Shown: one piece after another, positions 55,108 to 64,000 of the stretch
How positions within the stretch are numbered: the stretch's first letter is position 1
Layout: each line of letters opens with the position of its first letter
Origin: Mycolicibacterium anyangense
Lineage (GTDB): Bacteria > Actinomycetota > Actinomycetes > Mycobacteriales > Mycobacteriaceae
Assembly (NCBI RefSeq): GCF_010731855.1
Contig: NZ_AP022620.1
Coordinates: 682,001 to 746,000, forward strand
DNA length: 64,000 nucleotides
Reading direction: 5' to 3'
Made by a program: the position numbers and the translations under genes
The notes under the pieces: generated by a model
Database searches by the model: none
The model's input: the letters and a program-made list of their open reading frames with translations, nothing else
Told to the model about the DNA's origin: nothing

Positions 55108-55806
55108 TCAGAGCTTGCGGATTACGGTGACGACCTTGCCCAGGATGACCGCGTCGTTACCGGGGATCGGGTCGAACGCCGGGTTGTGCGGCATCAGCCA
55201 GACCTGACCGCTGGTGCGCTTGAACGTCTTGACCGTGGCCTCGCCGTCGATCATTGCGGCCACGATGTCGCCGTTGTCGGCGACGTGCTGCTGACGCACG
55301 ACCACCCAGTCACCGTCACAGATGGCGGCATCCACCATCGACTCGCCGACCACCTTGAGCAGGAACAGCGAACCCTCGCCGACGAGTTCGCGCGGCAGCG
55401 GGAAGACTTCCTCGACGGCCTGCTCGGCCAGGATGGGGCCGCCCGCGGCGATGCGGCCGAGCACCGGCACGAACGTGGGCTCGGGCAGCGCGTCTGAACC
55501 CGCGACCTCGGTGACGGGTGTGGCCGGCAGATCGTCCGCGCTGCGGACGTCCACGGCGCGCGGGCGGTTGGCGTCGCGGCGCAGATAGCCCTTGCGCTCC
55601 AGCGTGCGCAACTGGTGGGCCACCGAGGAGGTCGAGGTGAGCCCGACCGCGTCGCCGATCTCCCGGATGCTCGGGGGATAGCCACGCGTGGTGACCGAGG
55701 TGCGGATCACCTCGAGGATGGTCCGCTGCCGCTCGGTCAATCCCGAATCGGATCGGGCGGTTTCGGTACCCGGCGATGAAGACGATGTGTCACTGCGGTC
55801 ACTCAT
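55108..55806 (-). CDS. lexA: SOS repressor LexA
   Basis: A 232-residue repressor. The N-terminal winged helix ([53 protein letters not shown]) is followed by an S24 self-cleaving domain: cleavage at Ala121-Gly122 (RIAAGGP), Ser156 (VGESMVD) and Lys193 (ATVKTF). RecA filaments trigger autocleavage. ATG 55806 is set by a leaderless -10; the open frame extends to 55842. A LexA box lies just upstream, so it is autoregulated. Confidence 0.97.
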   Translation of the reverse strand: MSDRSDTSSSSPGTETARSDSGLTERQRTILEVIRTSVTTRGYPPSIREIGDAVGLTSTSSVAHQLRTLERKGYLRRDANRPRAVDVRSADDLPATPVTEVAGSDALPEPTFVPVLGRIAAGGPILAEQAVEEVFPLPRELVGEGSLFLLKVVGESMVDAAICDGDWVVVRQQHVADNGDIVAAMIDGEATVKTFKRTSGQVWLMPHNPAFDPIPGNDAVILGKVVTVIRKL

Positions 55807-55813
55807 AGCGCCG

Positions 55814-55819
55814 AATGTA
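55814..55819 (-). promoter_or_regulatory. -10 hexamer TACATT of lexA (leaderless)
   Basis: On the minus strand TACATT ends 7 nt before ATG 55806. The LexA box at 55839-55854 covers the corresponding -35 area. Confidence 0.55.
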
Positions 55820-55838
55820 GTCGCATGCGGGGACACAA

Positions 55839-55854
55839 TCAAACATTTGTTCGA
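55839..55854. promoter_or_regulatory. LexA box of lexA
   Basis: TCAAACATTTGTTCGA matches TCGAAC-N4-GTTCGA with one mismatch. Confidence 0.8.
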
Positions 55855-55953
55855 GCGTGTCGTCCCGGCGTCGCGTGGATCGGAATGGCGGGCGCCGAAA
55901 CTTGTCGGTGGTCCGTTTTATTCTTCCGACACGCTCGCTCGCATGTTCGAGTA

Positions 55954-55969
55954 TCGAACAGATGATCGA
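55954..55969. promoter_or_regulatory. LexA box of the divergent division-inhibitor gene
   Basis: TCGAACAGATGATCGA has one mismatch to the SOS box. A weaker site, TCGAACACAAGAGCGA (55977-55992), has two mismatches. Both lie upstream of ATG 56023. Confidence 0.7.
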
Positions 55970-56022
55970 GTATATTTCGAACACAAGAGCGAACCGCGGG
56001 CATATCGGAGGAAGGAGCGGAC

Positions 56023-56508
56023 ATGACAGTCATCGACGATCGACAGGTGGTGGCGTGGCCGTCTGAGTACCGTCGGCCGGCCGAGCAGCCCGGCGCTGCT
56101 GATCGGGTTCGCCCGGTCCGCGCCCGCAGTCCTCGGCGGCCGGGTCCGGCGCGGCCCGCCGGCGCGCCCCTGCGCTACCGGGGCACCGGCATTGGCGTGT
56201 CGCAGGCGGCGCATACCCGCAAGCCGGTCAGTACCACTGTCACCATCGTGCTGGCCGGGGTGGCGGCGCTGATCACGCTGTGGTTGGGCTCGCTGTTCCA
56301 CCTCAGCTCCGCGGAGGTGTCGACCGTGCAGGTGCCCGACCAGCTCGCCGTGGTGCGGGTGCAGGCCGGTGAGACGCTGCAGCAGGTGGCATCTCGGGTG
56401 GCCCCGGACGCACCGGTGGCGCAGGTGGTCCAGCGCATCCGTGACCTCAACAAACTCGACTCGGCGGCACTGGATGCGGGGCAGACGCTGATCGCCCCCA
56501 TCGGCTGA
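56023..56508 (+). CDS. chiZ: LysM-like SOS-induced division inhibitor / cell-wall protein (Rv2719c, ChiZ)
   Basis: A 161-residue protein matching Rv2719c, reported to block septation under DNA damage and to bind or cut peptidoglycan. A basic Pro/Arg-rich cytoplasmic N-terminus, one transmembrane helix (TTVTIVLAGVAALITLWLGSLF, residues ~71-92) and a C-terminal LysM-like domain (VRVQAGETLQQVASRVAPDAPVAQVVQRIRDLNKLDSAALDAGQTLIAPIG) are visible. The RBS AAGGAG precedes ATG 56023. It is divergent from lexA with SOS boxes between. Confidence 0.88.
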   Translation: MTVIDDRQVVAWPSEYRRPAEQPGAADRVRPVRARSPRRPGPARPAGAPLRYRGTGIGVSQAAHTRKPVSTTVTIVLAGVAALITLWLGSLFHLSSAEVSTVQVPDQLAVVRVQAGETLQQVASRVAPDAPVAQVVQRIRDLNKLDSAALDAGQTLIAPIG

Positions 56509-56557
56509 TCGGACCCGGCCGTGGGCGGCATCGGCGCACCCCGGTGGACGGCGCAGG

Positions 56558-56563
56558 TAGGCT
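56558..56563 (+). promoter_or_regulatory. candidate -10 hexamer TAGGCT of nrdR
   Basis: TAGGCT lies 44 nt before ATG 56608, allowing a short leader with the AAGGAG RBS. No clear NrdR-box pair was seen. Confidence 0.35.
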
Positions 56564-56607
56564 CTGGGTGGTTCACATCACCCGGTTGCGGCGGCGAAGG
56601 AGCGGTC

Positions 56608-57072
56608 ATGCATTGTCCGTTTTGCCGTCATCCCGATTCTCGGGTGGTCGATTCCCGCGAGACCGACGAGGGCCAGGCCATTCGCCGGCGCCGGTCCTGC
56701 CCGGAGTGCGGCCGGCGTTTCACCACTGTGGAGACCGCCGTGCTCGCCGTCGTCAAGCGCAGCGGAGTGACCGAGCCGTTCAGCCGCGAGAAGGTCATGC
56801 GCGGCGTCCGTCGGGCGTGTCAGGGCCGACAGGTCGACGACGACGCGCTGAACGTGCTCGCCCAGCAGGTCGAGGACACCGTGCGGGCAGCCGGGTCACC
56901 GGAGATCCCCAGTCATGAGGTGGGCCTGGCCATCCTCGGCCCGCTGCGTGAGCTCGACGAGGTCGCCTACCTCCGCTTCGCCTCGGTGTACCGGTCGTTC
57001 AGCTCAGCCGAGGATTTCGAGCGCGAGATCGAGGCATTGCGCGCCCATCGCAAGGTGGGCACCTCCGGCTGA
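56608..57072 (+). CDS. nrdR: ribonucleotide reductase repressor NrdR
   Basis: A 154-residue repressor of ribonucleotide reductase genes. An N-terminal zinc ribbon (Cys3, Cys6, Cys31, Cys34; CPFC and CPEC) is followed by an ATP-cone domain ([24 protein letters not shown]) that senses ATP/dATP. The RBS AAGGAG precedes ATG 56608. It has the same order as in M. tuberculosis, next to the Rv2719c homologue. Confidence 0.96.
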   Translation: MHCPFCRHPDSRVVDSRETDEGQAIRRRRSCPECGRRFTTVETAVLAVVKRSGVTEPFSREKVMRGVRRACQGRQVDDDALNVLAQQVEDTVRAAGSPEIPSHEVGLAILGPLRELDEVAYLRFASVYRSFSSAEDFEREIEALRAHRKVGTSG

Positions 57073-57077
57073 CAGGG

Positions 57078-57764
57078 TCAGTCGATCTGCCGTAGGCCGT
57101 CGTCGGCCACCCGGCCGGCAACCACGACCCAGCCCTCCGGGCTCCACCTCGTGAACAACTCAGATCCCTTGCCCTGGGTGATCGTGAGGTCGCGGCTCAG
57201 ATAGTCGGTGATGCGCACCGCCGCCGATCCGGTGGCCTCATCCTCGGGCACCCCCAGATCGTTGGCCAACATCCGTGATCGGATGTGTCCCTGCTCCCGA
57301 TCCGCCCAGGCCCACAGATAGTGCTCGGCGTCATCGTCGTAGTCACCCGGGTCTGCTGCCAGGACGTCGTCCACCGACCCCAGGTCGTGGATCGCGAACT
57401 CCGGTGACCATTCGGCCCGCGCTCGCACGGTGGTGCGCTCGCCGTCCCGACCGATCTGCACGATCCCGGCGGGCACCTGCAGGGTGTGCACCGGCGTTCC
57501 GCGCTGGCCCAGCCACCAGGCGGCCCCGACAGTGGGGTGACCGGCGAAGGGGAGCTCGACGGCCGGGGTGAAGATGTGGGCATGGGCGGTGTTCGAGCCC
57601 ACCTCCGGCAGGTCGATGAAAATCGTTTCGCTGTAACCCAATTCGGTGGCGATCCGCTGGCGGTCGGCGGGCGGCACGGTCGCGGCGTCCACCACCCCGA
57701 GTGGATTGCCGAAGTGGCCCGTGGAATCGGTGAATACCCGCAGGACGGCGACGTCGACGGTCAT
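57078..57764 (-). CDS. PhzF family epimerase/isomerase (Rv2716-like)
   Basis: A 228-residue PhzF-fold protein, related to diaminopimelate epimerase in shape. Family blocks are [50 protein letters not shown] and [16 protein letters not shown]. It is shorter than PhzF itself (~278 aa), and its substrate is unknown. Confidence 0.85.
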   Translation of the reverse strand: MTVDVAVLRVFTDSTGHFGNPLGVVDAATVPPADRQRIATELGYSETIFIDLPEVGSNTAHAHIFTPAVELPFAGHPTVGAAWWLGQRGTPVHTLQVPAGIVQIGRDGERTTVRARAEWSPEFAIHDLGSVDDVLAADPGDYDDDAEHYLWAWADREQGHIRSRMLANDLGVPEDEATGSAAVRITDYLSRDLTITQGKGSELFTRWSPEGWVVVAGRVADDGLRQID

Positions 57765-57770
57765 GAACCG

Positions 57771-57776
57771 ACTCTA
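57771..57776 (-). promoter_or_regulatory. -10 hexamer TAGAGT of the PhzF-like gene (leaderless)
   Basis: On the minus strand TAGAGT ends 6 nt before ATG 57764. Confidence 0.5.
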
Positions 57777-57803
57777 CGACGCTCGCGCGGGGCGGCGCAC
57801 CGA

Positions 57804-58826
57804 TCAGGTGGCGCTGCGCTCGTCGGTCCCCATGGCGTCGAGGACCGCCACCCGGGTGTCCAGTGGTCCTGTCACCGACCGCTCGCTGATCCCGGTACGC
57901 AACAGGTGTCGAAGCGCGTTCTGGTCGTATTCGGCGGGCGCGGTCGAGTCGCAGAACCGCTCCACCACTTCGACGAACCGGTCTGGATCGTCATGGAACG
58001 GGAAATGCCCGGATCGCGCGAAGATCTCCAACTGCGAACCGGGCATGGCGGCGTGGGCCATCTTTGCGTGTCCGACCGGGATGACGGCATCCTGATCGCC
58101 CCAAATCAGTTGCACAGGAACGGATTCCGTCAAGTAACATCGATCCAGCATTGTCACTACCTGGCCGCGCCAGTCGACCACCGACCGCAGGGTGCGGGTG
58201 AAGGCCGAGGAGGCCGTGGGCTCGGGCAGGTCGGTGAGGATCCGCAGCGCGTCGGGGATGTCGCGGCCCAGACCGGTCGAACCGAAGACGGTACCCAGCG
58301 CCCGGCCGGCCACCTGCAGCGCGGGCAGCACCATCGGCAGCCGCAACAACGCCAGGGCTTCGCCGCCCAGCGGCAGTGAGGCCACCCGCAGCGCGATGTT
58401 GACGTCCTTGGTGACCCCGCCCGCCCCGACGAGGATCAGCCGTTCGACGAGTTGGGGGAACTGGTAGGCGAACTGCATCGCCACGCCGCCGCCCAGGGAG
58501 TGCCCCACCACGGTGCACTTGTCGATATCGAGCACGCTGAGCAGGTCGCGCATGCCGTTGGCGTAGGCGGCCACCGAGTAGTCCGCCCGCGGCTTGTCGG
58601 ACTGGCCGTGACCCAGCAGATCGGGTGCGATCACGGTGAATCGCTGCGCCAGCTTGCTGTGCACCGAGTGCCAGGTCGTCGAGTTGTCGCCGATTCCGTG
58701 GATCAGCAGCAGCACCGGACCGGATCCGGCTACCCGGAAGGCCCGGCGGTACCCGTGAATGGTCTTGAAGTGCAGAGTGGGCGTCACTTCCCGCACCGGC
58801 TGCAGATTGGGCTTTCGCTGCGGCAT
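57804..58826 (-). CDS. alpha/beta hydrolase (Rv2715-like)
   Basis: A 340-residue alpha/beta hydrolase. The oxyanion loop is LLLIHGIGDNSTTWHSVHSKLA, the nucleophile is in CTVVGHSLGGGVAMQFAYQFP, the acid is in LIWGDQDAVIPV, and the His is in RSGHFPFHDDPDRF. This is the layout of esterases and C-C hydrolases such as HsaD. The substrate is unknown. The start is ATG 58826, 33 nt downstream of the PAC2 gene's stop. Confidence 0.88.
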   Translation of the reverse strand: MPQRKPNLQPVREVTPTLHFKTIHGYRRAFRVAGSGPVLLLIHGIGDNSTTWHSVHSKLAQRFTVIAPDLLGHGQSDKPRADYSVAAYANGMRDLLSVLDIDKCTVVGHSLGGGVAMQFAYQFPQLVERLILVGAGGVTKDVNIALRVASLPLGGEALALLRLPMVLPALQVAGRALGTVFGSTGLGRDIPDALRILTDLPEPTASSAFTRTLRSVVDWRGQVVTMLDRCYLTESVPVQLIWGDQDAVIPVGHAKMAHAAMPGSQLEIFARSGHFPFHDDPDRFVEVVERFCDSTAPAEYDQNALRHLLRTGISERSVTGPLDTRVAVLDAMGTDERSAT

Positions 58827-58858
58827 CTCCAACCTCGCTGTCGGTGTGGGACTTCGCC

Positions 58859-59833
58859 TCAGGTCTCGCCGTCGTCGGTGAGACCGTCCTTGAAGTCCTC
58901 GGCATGCTGGGCCAGGAAACGCTCGAACTCCCCGGCGAGTTCGTCTCCGCTGGGGAGTTCCTCGTCGCGTGCCAACAGCGACCGGTTCTCCTGCGCGGCA
59001 ACGAATGCATCGTACTGTCGCTCCAGCGCGGTCACCACTTGAGCGACCTCGGGACTGGCCTCCACCTGCTCGTCGATCTTGGTCCGTACGGCCGCGCCGG
59101 CGTCGGTGAGGGCTCGCAGCGGCAGCTGCAGCGAAGTCGTCCTGGCCACCTGTTCCAACAGCGCCTCGGCGGCGATGGGGTAGTCGGTTTGGGCCAGGTA
59201 GTGCGGGACGTGCACGGTGAACCCGACGACCTCGTGGCCGTGCTGGGCCATCCGGTACTCCAGCAGGCTGGACACGCTGCCCGGTACCTGCACCTCGCCG
59301 ACCCACGGTTGGATGTCGTCGATCAGTTCACGATTGTTCGAGTGGGCGGTCATCGATACCGGCCGGGTGTGCGGCACCGCCATCGGGATGGTGCCCAGCC
59401 CGATGGTCTGGCGCACCCCGAGTCGTTCGGCGAGCAACCGCACCGCGGTGACGAACCTTTCCCACTTCAGGTCCGGCTCCAGACCGGCGAGCAGCAGAAA
59501 CGGCGTCCCGACGCTGTCGTGCAGCGCGTACAGGTTCAGCTGCGGCTCGTCGTAGTTCGTGAAGTGATCGGTCTTGAACGTCATCACCGGCCGGCGCGAG
59601 CGGTAGTCGAGCAGCTCGTCGATCGCGAATGAGGCGACCAATTCGGTGTCCAGCACGTTGCGCAGATGTTCGGCCGCCAAGCGAATGGCGTGACCGGCGT
59701 CGGAAAAACCCTCCAGTGCGTGCAACAGCACGGGACCGCGCCCGTCGGACGAGGACAGTTGCGGTGCCGGGAACTCCAGCTCGTACATCCCGGTCGGTTC
59801 GGGTTGATAGTGCTGTCCTTGCTCGTCAGCCAT
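58859..59833 (-). CDS. PAC2 family protein (Rv2714-like)
   Basis: A 324-residue PAC2-family protein, a family related to archaeal and eukaryotic proteasome assembly chaperones. Family blocks are PVLLHALEGFSDAGHAIRLAAEHLR, AVRLLAERLGVRQTIGLGTIPMAVPHTRP and GFTVHVPHYLAQTDYPIAAEALLEQV. The C-terminal ~75 residues are acidic and helical. Mycobacteria have a proteasome, but a chaperone role is unproven. The RBS GAGGAGG precedes ATG 59833. Confidence 0.87.
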   Translation of the reverse strand: MADEQGQHYQPEPTGMYELEFPAPQLSSSDGRGPVLLHALEGFSDAGHAIRLAAEHLRNVLDTELVASFAIDELLDYRSRRPVMTFKTDHFTNYDEPQLNLYALHDSVGTPFLLLAGLEPDLKWERFVTAVRLLAERLGVRQTIGLGTIPMAVPHTRPVSMTAHSNNRELIDDIQPWVGEVQVPGSVSSLLEYRMAQHGHEVVGFTVHVPHYLAQTDYPIAAEALLEQVARTTSLQLPLRALTDAGAAVRTKIDEQVEASPEVAQVVTALERQYDAFVAAQENRSLLARDEELPSGDELAGEFERFLAQHAEDFKDGLTDDGET

Positions 59834-60000
59834 CGTTTCGCCTCCTCGCGGTGTCTGGGAACGTCGTCGCCTCCGTACCGTGACACCTAGTGTCTCGCAG
59901 ACCCTGGCGGGCGCCATCGGGGGAGCCCCCGTCTGCACAACGCAGGCGCCCGTGCGCTCGTTCCCTGCTCGCGCTCGGCGAATCGGGCATGATCTCCTGC

Positions 60001-60783
60001 ATGCGGACGGTAGCGGCGGTGGGCATCGGGGCCGCCGCCGTGCTGCTGGCCGGCTGCCAGCACGCCGCCGAACCGCACGCCAAGGCCGCCGAGCGGGTCC
60101 AGCCCGTCGCGGTGGCGATCGCCGCCCGGACGGTGTCGCCCCAGTCGGCAGTGGGGGCGTTGTTCCTCGGTGCGACCGACACGCACACCTGCAGTGGTTC
60201 GGTCATCCACTCGGCGTCCAAGGACCTGGTGCTCACGGCGGCGCACTGCCTGGCGCAGGAGTATCCCGCCACGTTCGTGCCCGGGTTCGCCGACACCGCC
60301 GACCCGGGTGAGGTCTGGACCGTCGACGCCGTCTATCTCGATCCCCGCTGGGTGGCCACCCAGGATCCGAACGCCGACTACGCCTTCCTGCGGGTCAGCA
60401 GGCCGGCGGGTGGGTCCATTGAGACGATCGTCGGGGCCGCGCTGACGCTCGGCGCGGCCCCCGTGCCGTCGAGTCCGGTGACGGTCGTCGGCTATCCGAT
60501 GGGGGTGGGTGGTAAGCCGGTCAGCTGCGACACCGTCGCCAGCCCCGACACCGGCGGGTTCCCGACGCTGCAGTGTGGTGGTCTGGTCGACGGCACAAGC
60601 GGCGCTCCCTGGATCACCGGTACGCACGTGGTGGGCGTGATCGGTGGCCGCGAGGCAGGCGGCTGCCAGGACAACGTGTCGTACTCGGCGCCGTTCGATT
60701 CCGGTACGGCGGCGCTGCTGCGCCGTGCTGAGGCTGGCGGCCCCGGCGACGCGGCACCCAACACCTTCGACAACGAGTGTTAG
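60001..60783 (+). CDS. secreted trypsin-like serine protease, probable lipoprotein
   Basis: A 260-residue S1-fold protease. Lipobox LLAGC (Cys19) suggests lipid anchoring. The triad is His82 (LTAAHC), Asp126 (PNADYAFL) and Ser200 (DGTSGAPW). Paired Cys (64/83, 176/192 and others) would form disulfides. ATG 60001 is preferred because it leaves a short signal sequence; the frame is open back to 59890. It is convergent with sthA. Confidence 0.85.
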   Translation: MRTVAAVGIGAAAVLLAGCQHAAEPHAKAAERVQPVAVAIAARTVSPQSAVGALFLGATDTHTCSGSVIHSASKDLVLTAAHCLAQEYPATFVPGFADTADPGEVWTVDAVYLDPRWVATQDPNADYAFLRVSRPAGGSIETIVGAALTLGAAPVPSSPVTVVGYPMGVGGKPVSCDTVASPDTGGFPTLQCGGLVDGTSGAPWITGTHVVGVIGGREAGGCQDNVSYSAPFDSGTAALLRRAEAGGPGDAAPNTFDNEC

Positions 60784-60787
60784 CCGG

Positions 60788-62200
60788 TCACTTCCGGAAC
60801 TGGCTCAGTGCGCGCATCTTGTTCATCACGTCCAGCGCGGCCACCTTGTAGGCCTCGGAGAACGTCGGGTAGTTGAACACCGCGTCCACCAGGTATTCCA
60901 CCGTGCCGCCGCAGCCCATCACGGCCTGGCCGATGTGCACCATCTCGGTGGCGTTGGTGCCGAAGATGTGCACCCCGAGCAGCTTGAGGTCCTCGGTGGA
61001 CACCAGCAGTTTGAGCATGCCGTAGGAGTCGCCCGCGATCTGTCCGCGAGCCAGTTCGCGGTAGCGCGAGACGCCGACCTCGTAGGGGATGGAATCCTTG
61101 GTGAGTTCGACTTCGGTAGCCCCGACATAGGACACCTCGGGGATGGAGTAGATGCCGATCGGCTGCAGGGCGGTCATCCCCGCGGTCGGTTCGCCGAAGG
61201 CGTGATAGGCGGCCAGTCGGCCCTGCTCCATCGAGGTGGCAGCCAGCGCAGGGAACCCGATCACGTCGCCGACAGCGTAGATGTGGTCGACCTTGGTCTG
61301 GAAGGTCTTGTCGTCGACGAAGATCCGCCCCCGGTTGTCGGACTCCAATCCGGCGTTGGGCAGGTCCAGGCTGTCGGTCTGGCCCTGCCGTCCCGCGGAA
61401 TACATCACCGTCTCGGCCGGGATCTGCTTGCCACTGGCCAGGGTGGTGACGGTGCCGTTCGCGCCGACGTCGACGGCGGTGACCTCTTCGCCGAACCGGA
61501 AGGTGACCGCCAGATCGCGCAGGTGGAAGCGCAGCGATTCGACGATCTCGGGATCGCAGAACTCCAGCATCGAGTCGCGCTTCTCCACCACGGTGACCTT
61601 GGTGCCCAGGGCGGCGAACATCGAGGCGTACTCGATGCCGATCACCCCGGCCCCGACGACCACCATCGAGGACGGGATGGATTTCAGGTCGAGGATGCCA
61701 TCGGAGTCCAGCACCCGGTTCTCGTCGAACTCGACACCGGGGGGCCGGGCGGGGACCGTGCCCGTGGCGATGATGATGTAGCGGCCGCTGACGGTGATCC
61801 GCTCGGCCCGGCCCGGATCCTCCACCAGGATCGTGTGTTCGTCGAGGAACCGCCCGAGTCCGGTATAGAGCTCGATTCCGTTGCGCATCAACTGATTTCG
61901 CACGACGTCGATCTCTTTGCCGATGACGTGCTGAGTGCGGGCGAGCAAGTCGGCCGGGGTGATCTTCTCCTTGACCCGGTAGCTCGCGCCGTAGAGTTCG
62001 CGCTGACTCATCCCGGTCAGGTAGAGCACCGCTTCGCGCAGTGTCTTCGACGGGATGGTTCCGGTGTTGACGCAGACGCCGCCGAGCATGCGGCCTCGTT
62101 CGACGATCGCCACCGTTTTGCCGAGCTTGGCCGCGGCGATGGCGGCTTTCTGCCCGCCGGGGCCCGAGCCGATGACGACGAGGTCGTATTCCAAACCCAT
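60788..62200 (-). CDS. sthA: soluble pyridine nucleotide transhydrogenase SthA
   Basis: A 470-residue flavoprotein that equilibrates NADPH and NADH. It belongs to the dihydrolipoamide dehydrogenase superfamily ([20 protein letters not shown] site; [23 protein letters not shown] site). The redox pair is [14 protein letters not shown], with Thr in place of the second Cys, the hallmark separating SthA from disulfide reductases. The start is ATG 62200. It is divergent from the DUF4192 gene. Confidence 0.93.
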   Translation of the reverse strand: MGLEYDLVVIGSGPGGQKAAIAAAKLGKTVAIVERGRMLGGVCVNTGTIPSKTLREAVLYLTGMSQRELYGASYRVKEKITPADLLARTQHVIGKEIDVVRNQLMRNGIELYTGLGRFLDEHTILVEDPGRAERITVSGRYIIIATGTVPARPPGVEFDENRVLDSDGILDLKSIPSSMVVVGAGVIGIEYASMFAALGTKVTVVEKRDSMLEFCDPEIVESLRFHLRDLAVTFRFGEEVTAVDVGANGTVTTLASGKQIPAETVMYSAGRQGQTDSLDLPNAGLESDNRGRIFVDDKTFQTKVDHIYAVGDVIGFPALAATSMEQGRLAAYHAFGEPTAGMTALQPIGIYSIPEVSYVGATEVELTKDSIPYEVGVSRYRELARGQIAGDSYGMLKLLVSTEDLKLLGVHIFGTNATEMVHIGQAVMGCGGTVEYLVDAVFNYPTFSEAYKVAALDVMNKMRALSQFRK

Positions 62201-62360
62201 GAGCAACAGGTGTACGCCGGTTTGCCGAATCTCGCATGCCGACGGCGGCAATACGACGTGAACACTGAGTCATCCCCAGACCCCACTCCATCCACAGGTT
62301 GGCGGGCCGACCAGCTCACCGGTCGGGGTTCTGACGGGGTTTGTTGACAGCGTCGGGGCC

Positions 62361-63419
62361 ATGACCACCTACCGTCCCGATTTCCGGATCAACCGCCCCG
62401 GCGCGCTCATCGCCGCCATCCCTGCCGTGCTCGGGTTCGTCCCCGAGCATTCCCTGGTTCTCGTCGCCCTCGAGCACGGACAGATGGGTGCGGTCATGCG
62501 AGCCGACCTCACCGACGCGATGGCCGACGGGATGAGCCGTCTGGTCGAGCTGGCCTCGGCGTCGGGCGCCGAGGCCGTGATCGCCGTGATCGTCGACGAC
62601 AAGGGCGCCCCCTGCCCGATGTGCAACGACGACTACCGCGAGCTGTGCGGGGAACTGGGCGCCGGGCTCGCCGACGAGGGCATGACGTTGTACGCCGCGC
62701 ATGTGGTCGACCGGATCGAGGTCGGCGGGACGTGGCACTGCGCGGACGGCTGCGATGACAGTGGACCGGTGGAGGATCCGATGGCCTCGCCGCTGGCCGC
62801 CGCCGCTGTCCTGGACGGCCGGCGGCTCTACGGGCGGCGGGCGGACCTGCAGGCGGTGATCGCGCTGGACGACCCGGTGCACGCACAGTCGCTGATCGAA
62901 CTGATCGGCCGGTGTGCCACCGACAAGGATCCACTGTGGCGGGCCGATGCCGACGCGTGTGGGCGTCGCGATGTCGAGGCGGCGATAGCCGCGGCTGCCA
63001 GGGTCAGCGCGGGTGGGGCACTCGAGGACTCCGAGCTCGCGGCGCTGGCCTGTGCCATCACCGATGTGGCGGTGCGTGACACCCTCTACGCCTTGGCTGT
63101 CGGGTCGGGTGCGGGGGAGGCCGAGACGCTCTGGGCCTTGCTGGCGCGCAGCTTGCCTGGCCCATGGCGGGTGGAAGCGCTTGTCCTGTTGGCGTTTTCG
63201 GCGTATGCCCGCGGCGACGGACCACTGGCGGGCCTGTCGTTGGAGGCGGCGTTGCGCGCTGACCCCGAGCATCGGATGGCCGGGATGCTCGATACCGCCC
63301 TGCAATCCGGGATGCGGCCTGAACAGATTCGGGAACTTGCCGGTACCGGTTACCGGCTGGCCAAGCGGCTCGGTGTGCAGCTGCCGCCGCGCCGGACGTT
63401 CGGCCGGCGCGCGGTCTAG
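62361..63419 (+). CDS. DUF4192 family protein (Rv2712c-like)
   Basis: A 352-residue actinobacterial DUF4192 protein of unknown function (FRINRPGALIAAIPAVLGFVPEHSLVLVALEHGQMGAVMRADL; YALAVGSGAGEAETLWALLARSLPGPWRVEALVLLAFSAYARGDGPLAGLSLEAAL). CPMCNDDYRELC and WHCADGC hint at a metal site but are not proven conserved. The C-terminal half resembles short helical repeats. It is convergent with ideR (3-nt gap). Confidence 0.87.
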   Translation: MTTYRPDFRINRPGALIAAIPAVLGFVPEHSLVLVALEHGQMGAVMRADLTDAMADGMSRLVELASASGAEAVIAVIVDDKGAPCPMCNDDYRELCGELGAGLADEGMTLYAAHVVDRIEVGGTWHCADGCDDSGPVEDPMASPLAAAAVLDGRRLYGRRADLQAVIALDDPVHAQSLIELIGRCATDKDPLWRADADACGRRDVEAAIAAAARVSAGGALEDSELAALACAITDVAVRDTLYALAVGSGAGEAETLWALLARSLPGPWRVEALVLLAFSAYARGDGPLAGLSLEAALRADPEHRMAGMLDTALQSGMRPEQIRELAGTGYRLAKRLGVQLPPRRTFGRRAV

Positions 63420-63422
63420 GGG

Positions 63423-64000
63423 TTAGACCTTCTCGACCTTGACGGCGTGGGCCATCTCGTGCGGCAAATCGACGTTCTCGTGACCACCGATGATGATCGT
63501 GACGCTGCCGTTGGGGTTGTTCTCCACTTGCACCCGGGCATTGGGCACCACTCCGGCGTCCTTGAGGCGGCTGATCAGCGCGACGTCGCCTTGGACGTGT
63601 TCGGTGAGCTGACGCACGACCACCGCGACCGGCGAGCCGGCAGGTAATTCGGTCAATCGCACCAGGTTGTAGTCCCGATGCCGAGCGCCGCCGTCGAGGC
63701 CCAGCAGAGTCAGGCCGGGAATCGGGTTGCCGAACGGGGACACGGTCGGGTCATCGAGCACCTTGACCAGTCGGCGCTCGACATCGTCACTCATGACGTG
63801 CTCCCACCGGCAGGCCTCGGCATGCACTTCTTCCCAGGGTAGGCCGATGAAATCGACGAGCAGGCGCTCGGCCAGCCGGTGCTTGCGCATCACCGAGATC
63901 GCCAGCGCGCGGCCCTTCTCGGTCAGTTCGAGGTGACGGTCACCGGCCACATGCAGCAGTCCGTCGCGCTCCATCCGGGCTACGGTCTGGCTGACCGTCG
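63423..64000 (-). CDS. ideR: iron-dependent repressor IdeR (5' end outside window)
   Basis: The C-terminal 191 residues of a DtxR-family regulator that represses siderophore genes when Fe(II) is bound. The window begins within the DNA-recognition helix (TVSQTVARMERDGLL). The metal-site blocks follow: MRKHRLAERLLVDFIGLPWEEVHAEACRWEHVMSDDVERRLV, carrying the His, Glu, Cys and Met ligands, and the C-terminal SH3-like domain (LISRLKDAGVVPNARVQVENN). The promoter is beyond the right edge. Confidence 0.96.
   Translation of the reverse strand, partial: TVSQTVARMERDGLLHVAGDRHLELTEKGRALAISVMRKHRLAERLLVDFIGLPWEEVHAEACRWEHVMSDDVERRLVKVLDDPTVSPFGNPIPGLTLLGLDGGARHRDYNLVRLTELPAGSPVAVVVRQLTEHVQGDVALISRLKDAGVVPNARVQVENNPNGSVTIIIGGHENVDLPHEMAHAVKVEKV

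Noticed and set aside
60644..62347. 567-codon plus-strand frame opposite sthA
   Set aside because: Antisense shadow of a full-length transhydrogenase gene.

Overview
The window is high-GC actinobacterial DNA from the family Mycobacteriaceae. Gene order matches, from memory, the Mycobacterium tuberculosis interval Rv2711 (ideR) to Rv2765, read in reverse. RecA has no intein and many catabolic genes are present, so a fast-growing Mycolicibacterium-type species is the best guess. There are no rRNA or tRNA genes, CRISPR arrays, intact insertion sequences or prophage genes.

Layout. 1-1684: a truncated dienelactone hydrolase, then thyA-dfrA. 1681-11960: an accessory block between dfrA and thyX, an interval that in M. 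tuberculosis holds restriction-modification and toxin-antitoxin genes. Here it holds a YcaQ-type glycosylase, tex, a chimeric scar made of two gene tails, a broken amino-acid permease with a peptidase and a GntR regulator, a deaminase, and a flavin monooxygenase coupled to an orphan binding protein. 11961-15328: thyX-dapA-rnj. 15370-17836: a translationally coupled operon resembling dimethylamine monooxygenase. 17917-24738: a thiolase-like gene, a mycofactocin-type SDR, a small monooxygenase, ftsK, argA and pgsA. 24875-26969: the envelope-stress operon clgR-pspA-pspM behind a SigE-like promoter. 26986-33447: ephG, a glycosyltransferase, DUF3046, hydrolases, recA-recX and a luciferase-like oxidoreductase. 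33487-38746: malQ and a glutamate-type ABC importer whose binding protein and first permease are fused. 38842-47548: miaB, membrane proteins, a DUF349 protein, miaA, dapF and hflX. 47545-55095: an exported PE-PPE-domain hydrolase, a molybdopterin oxidoreductase, an acyl-CoA dehydrogenase and an LGFP-repeat envelope protein. 55108-64000: lexA, the divergent division inhibitor, nrdR, phzF-like, a hydrolase, PAC2, a secreted protease, sthA, DUF4192 and truncated ideR.

How the genes work together. thyA, dfrA and thyX cover thymidylate and folate; dapA and dapF cover lysine and peptidoglycan precursors; miaA and miaB modify the same tRNA adenosine. recA, lexA and the division inhibitor all carry LexA boxes and form an SOS set. 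clgR-psp forms an envelope-stress set. Seventeen genes have a TANNNT hexamer 6-8 nt before the start codon, the signature of leaderless transcripts, and this was used to choose several starts.

Nothing here is a clearly new defence or mobile system. The best leads are the chimeric scar at 5316-5675, the DmmA-like operon, the GluB-GluC fusion, and several uncharacterised palindromic operators.
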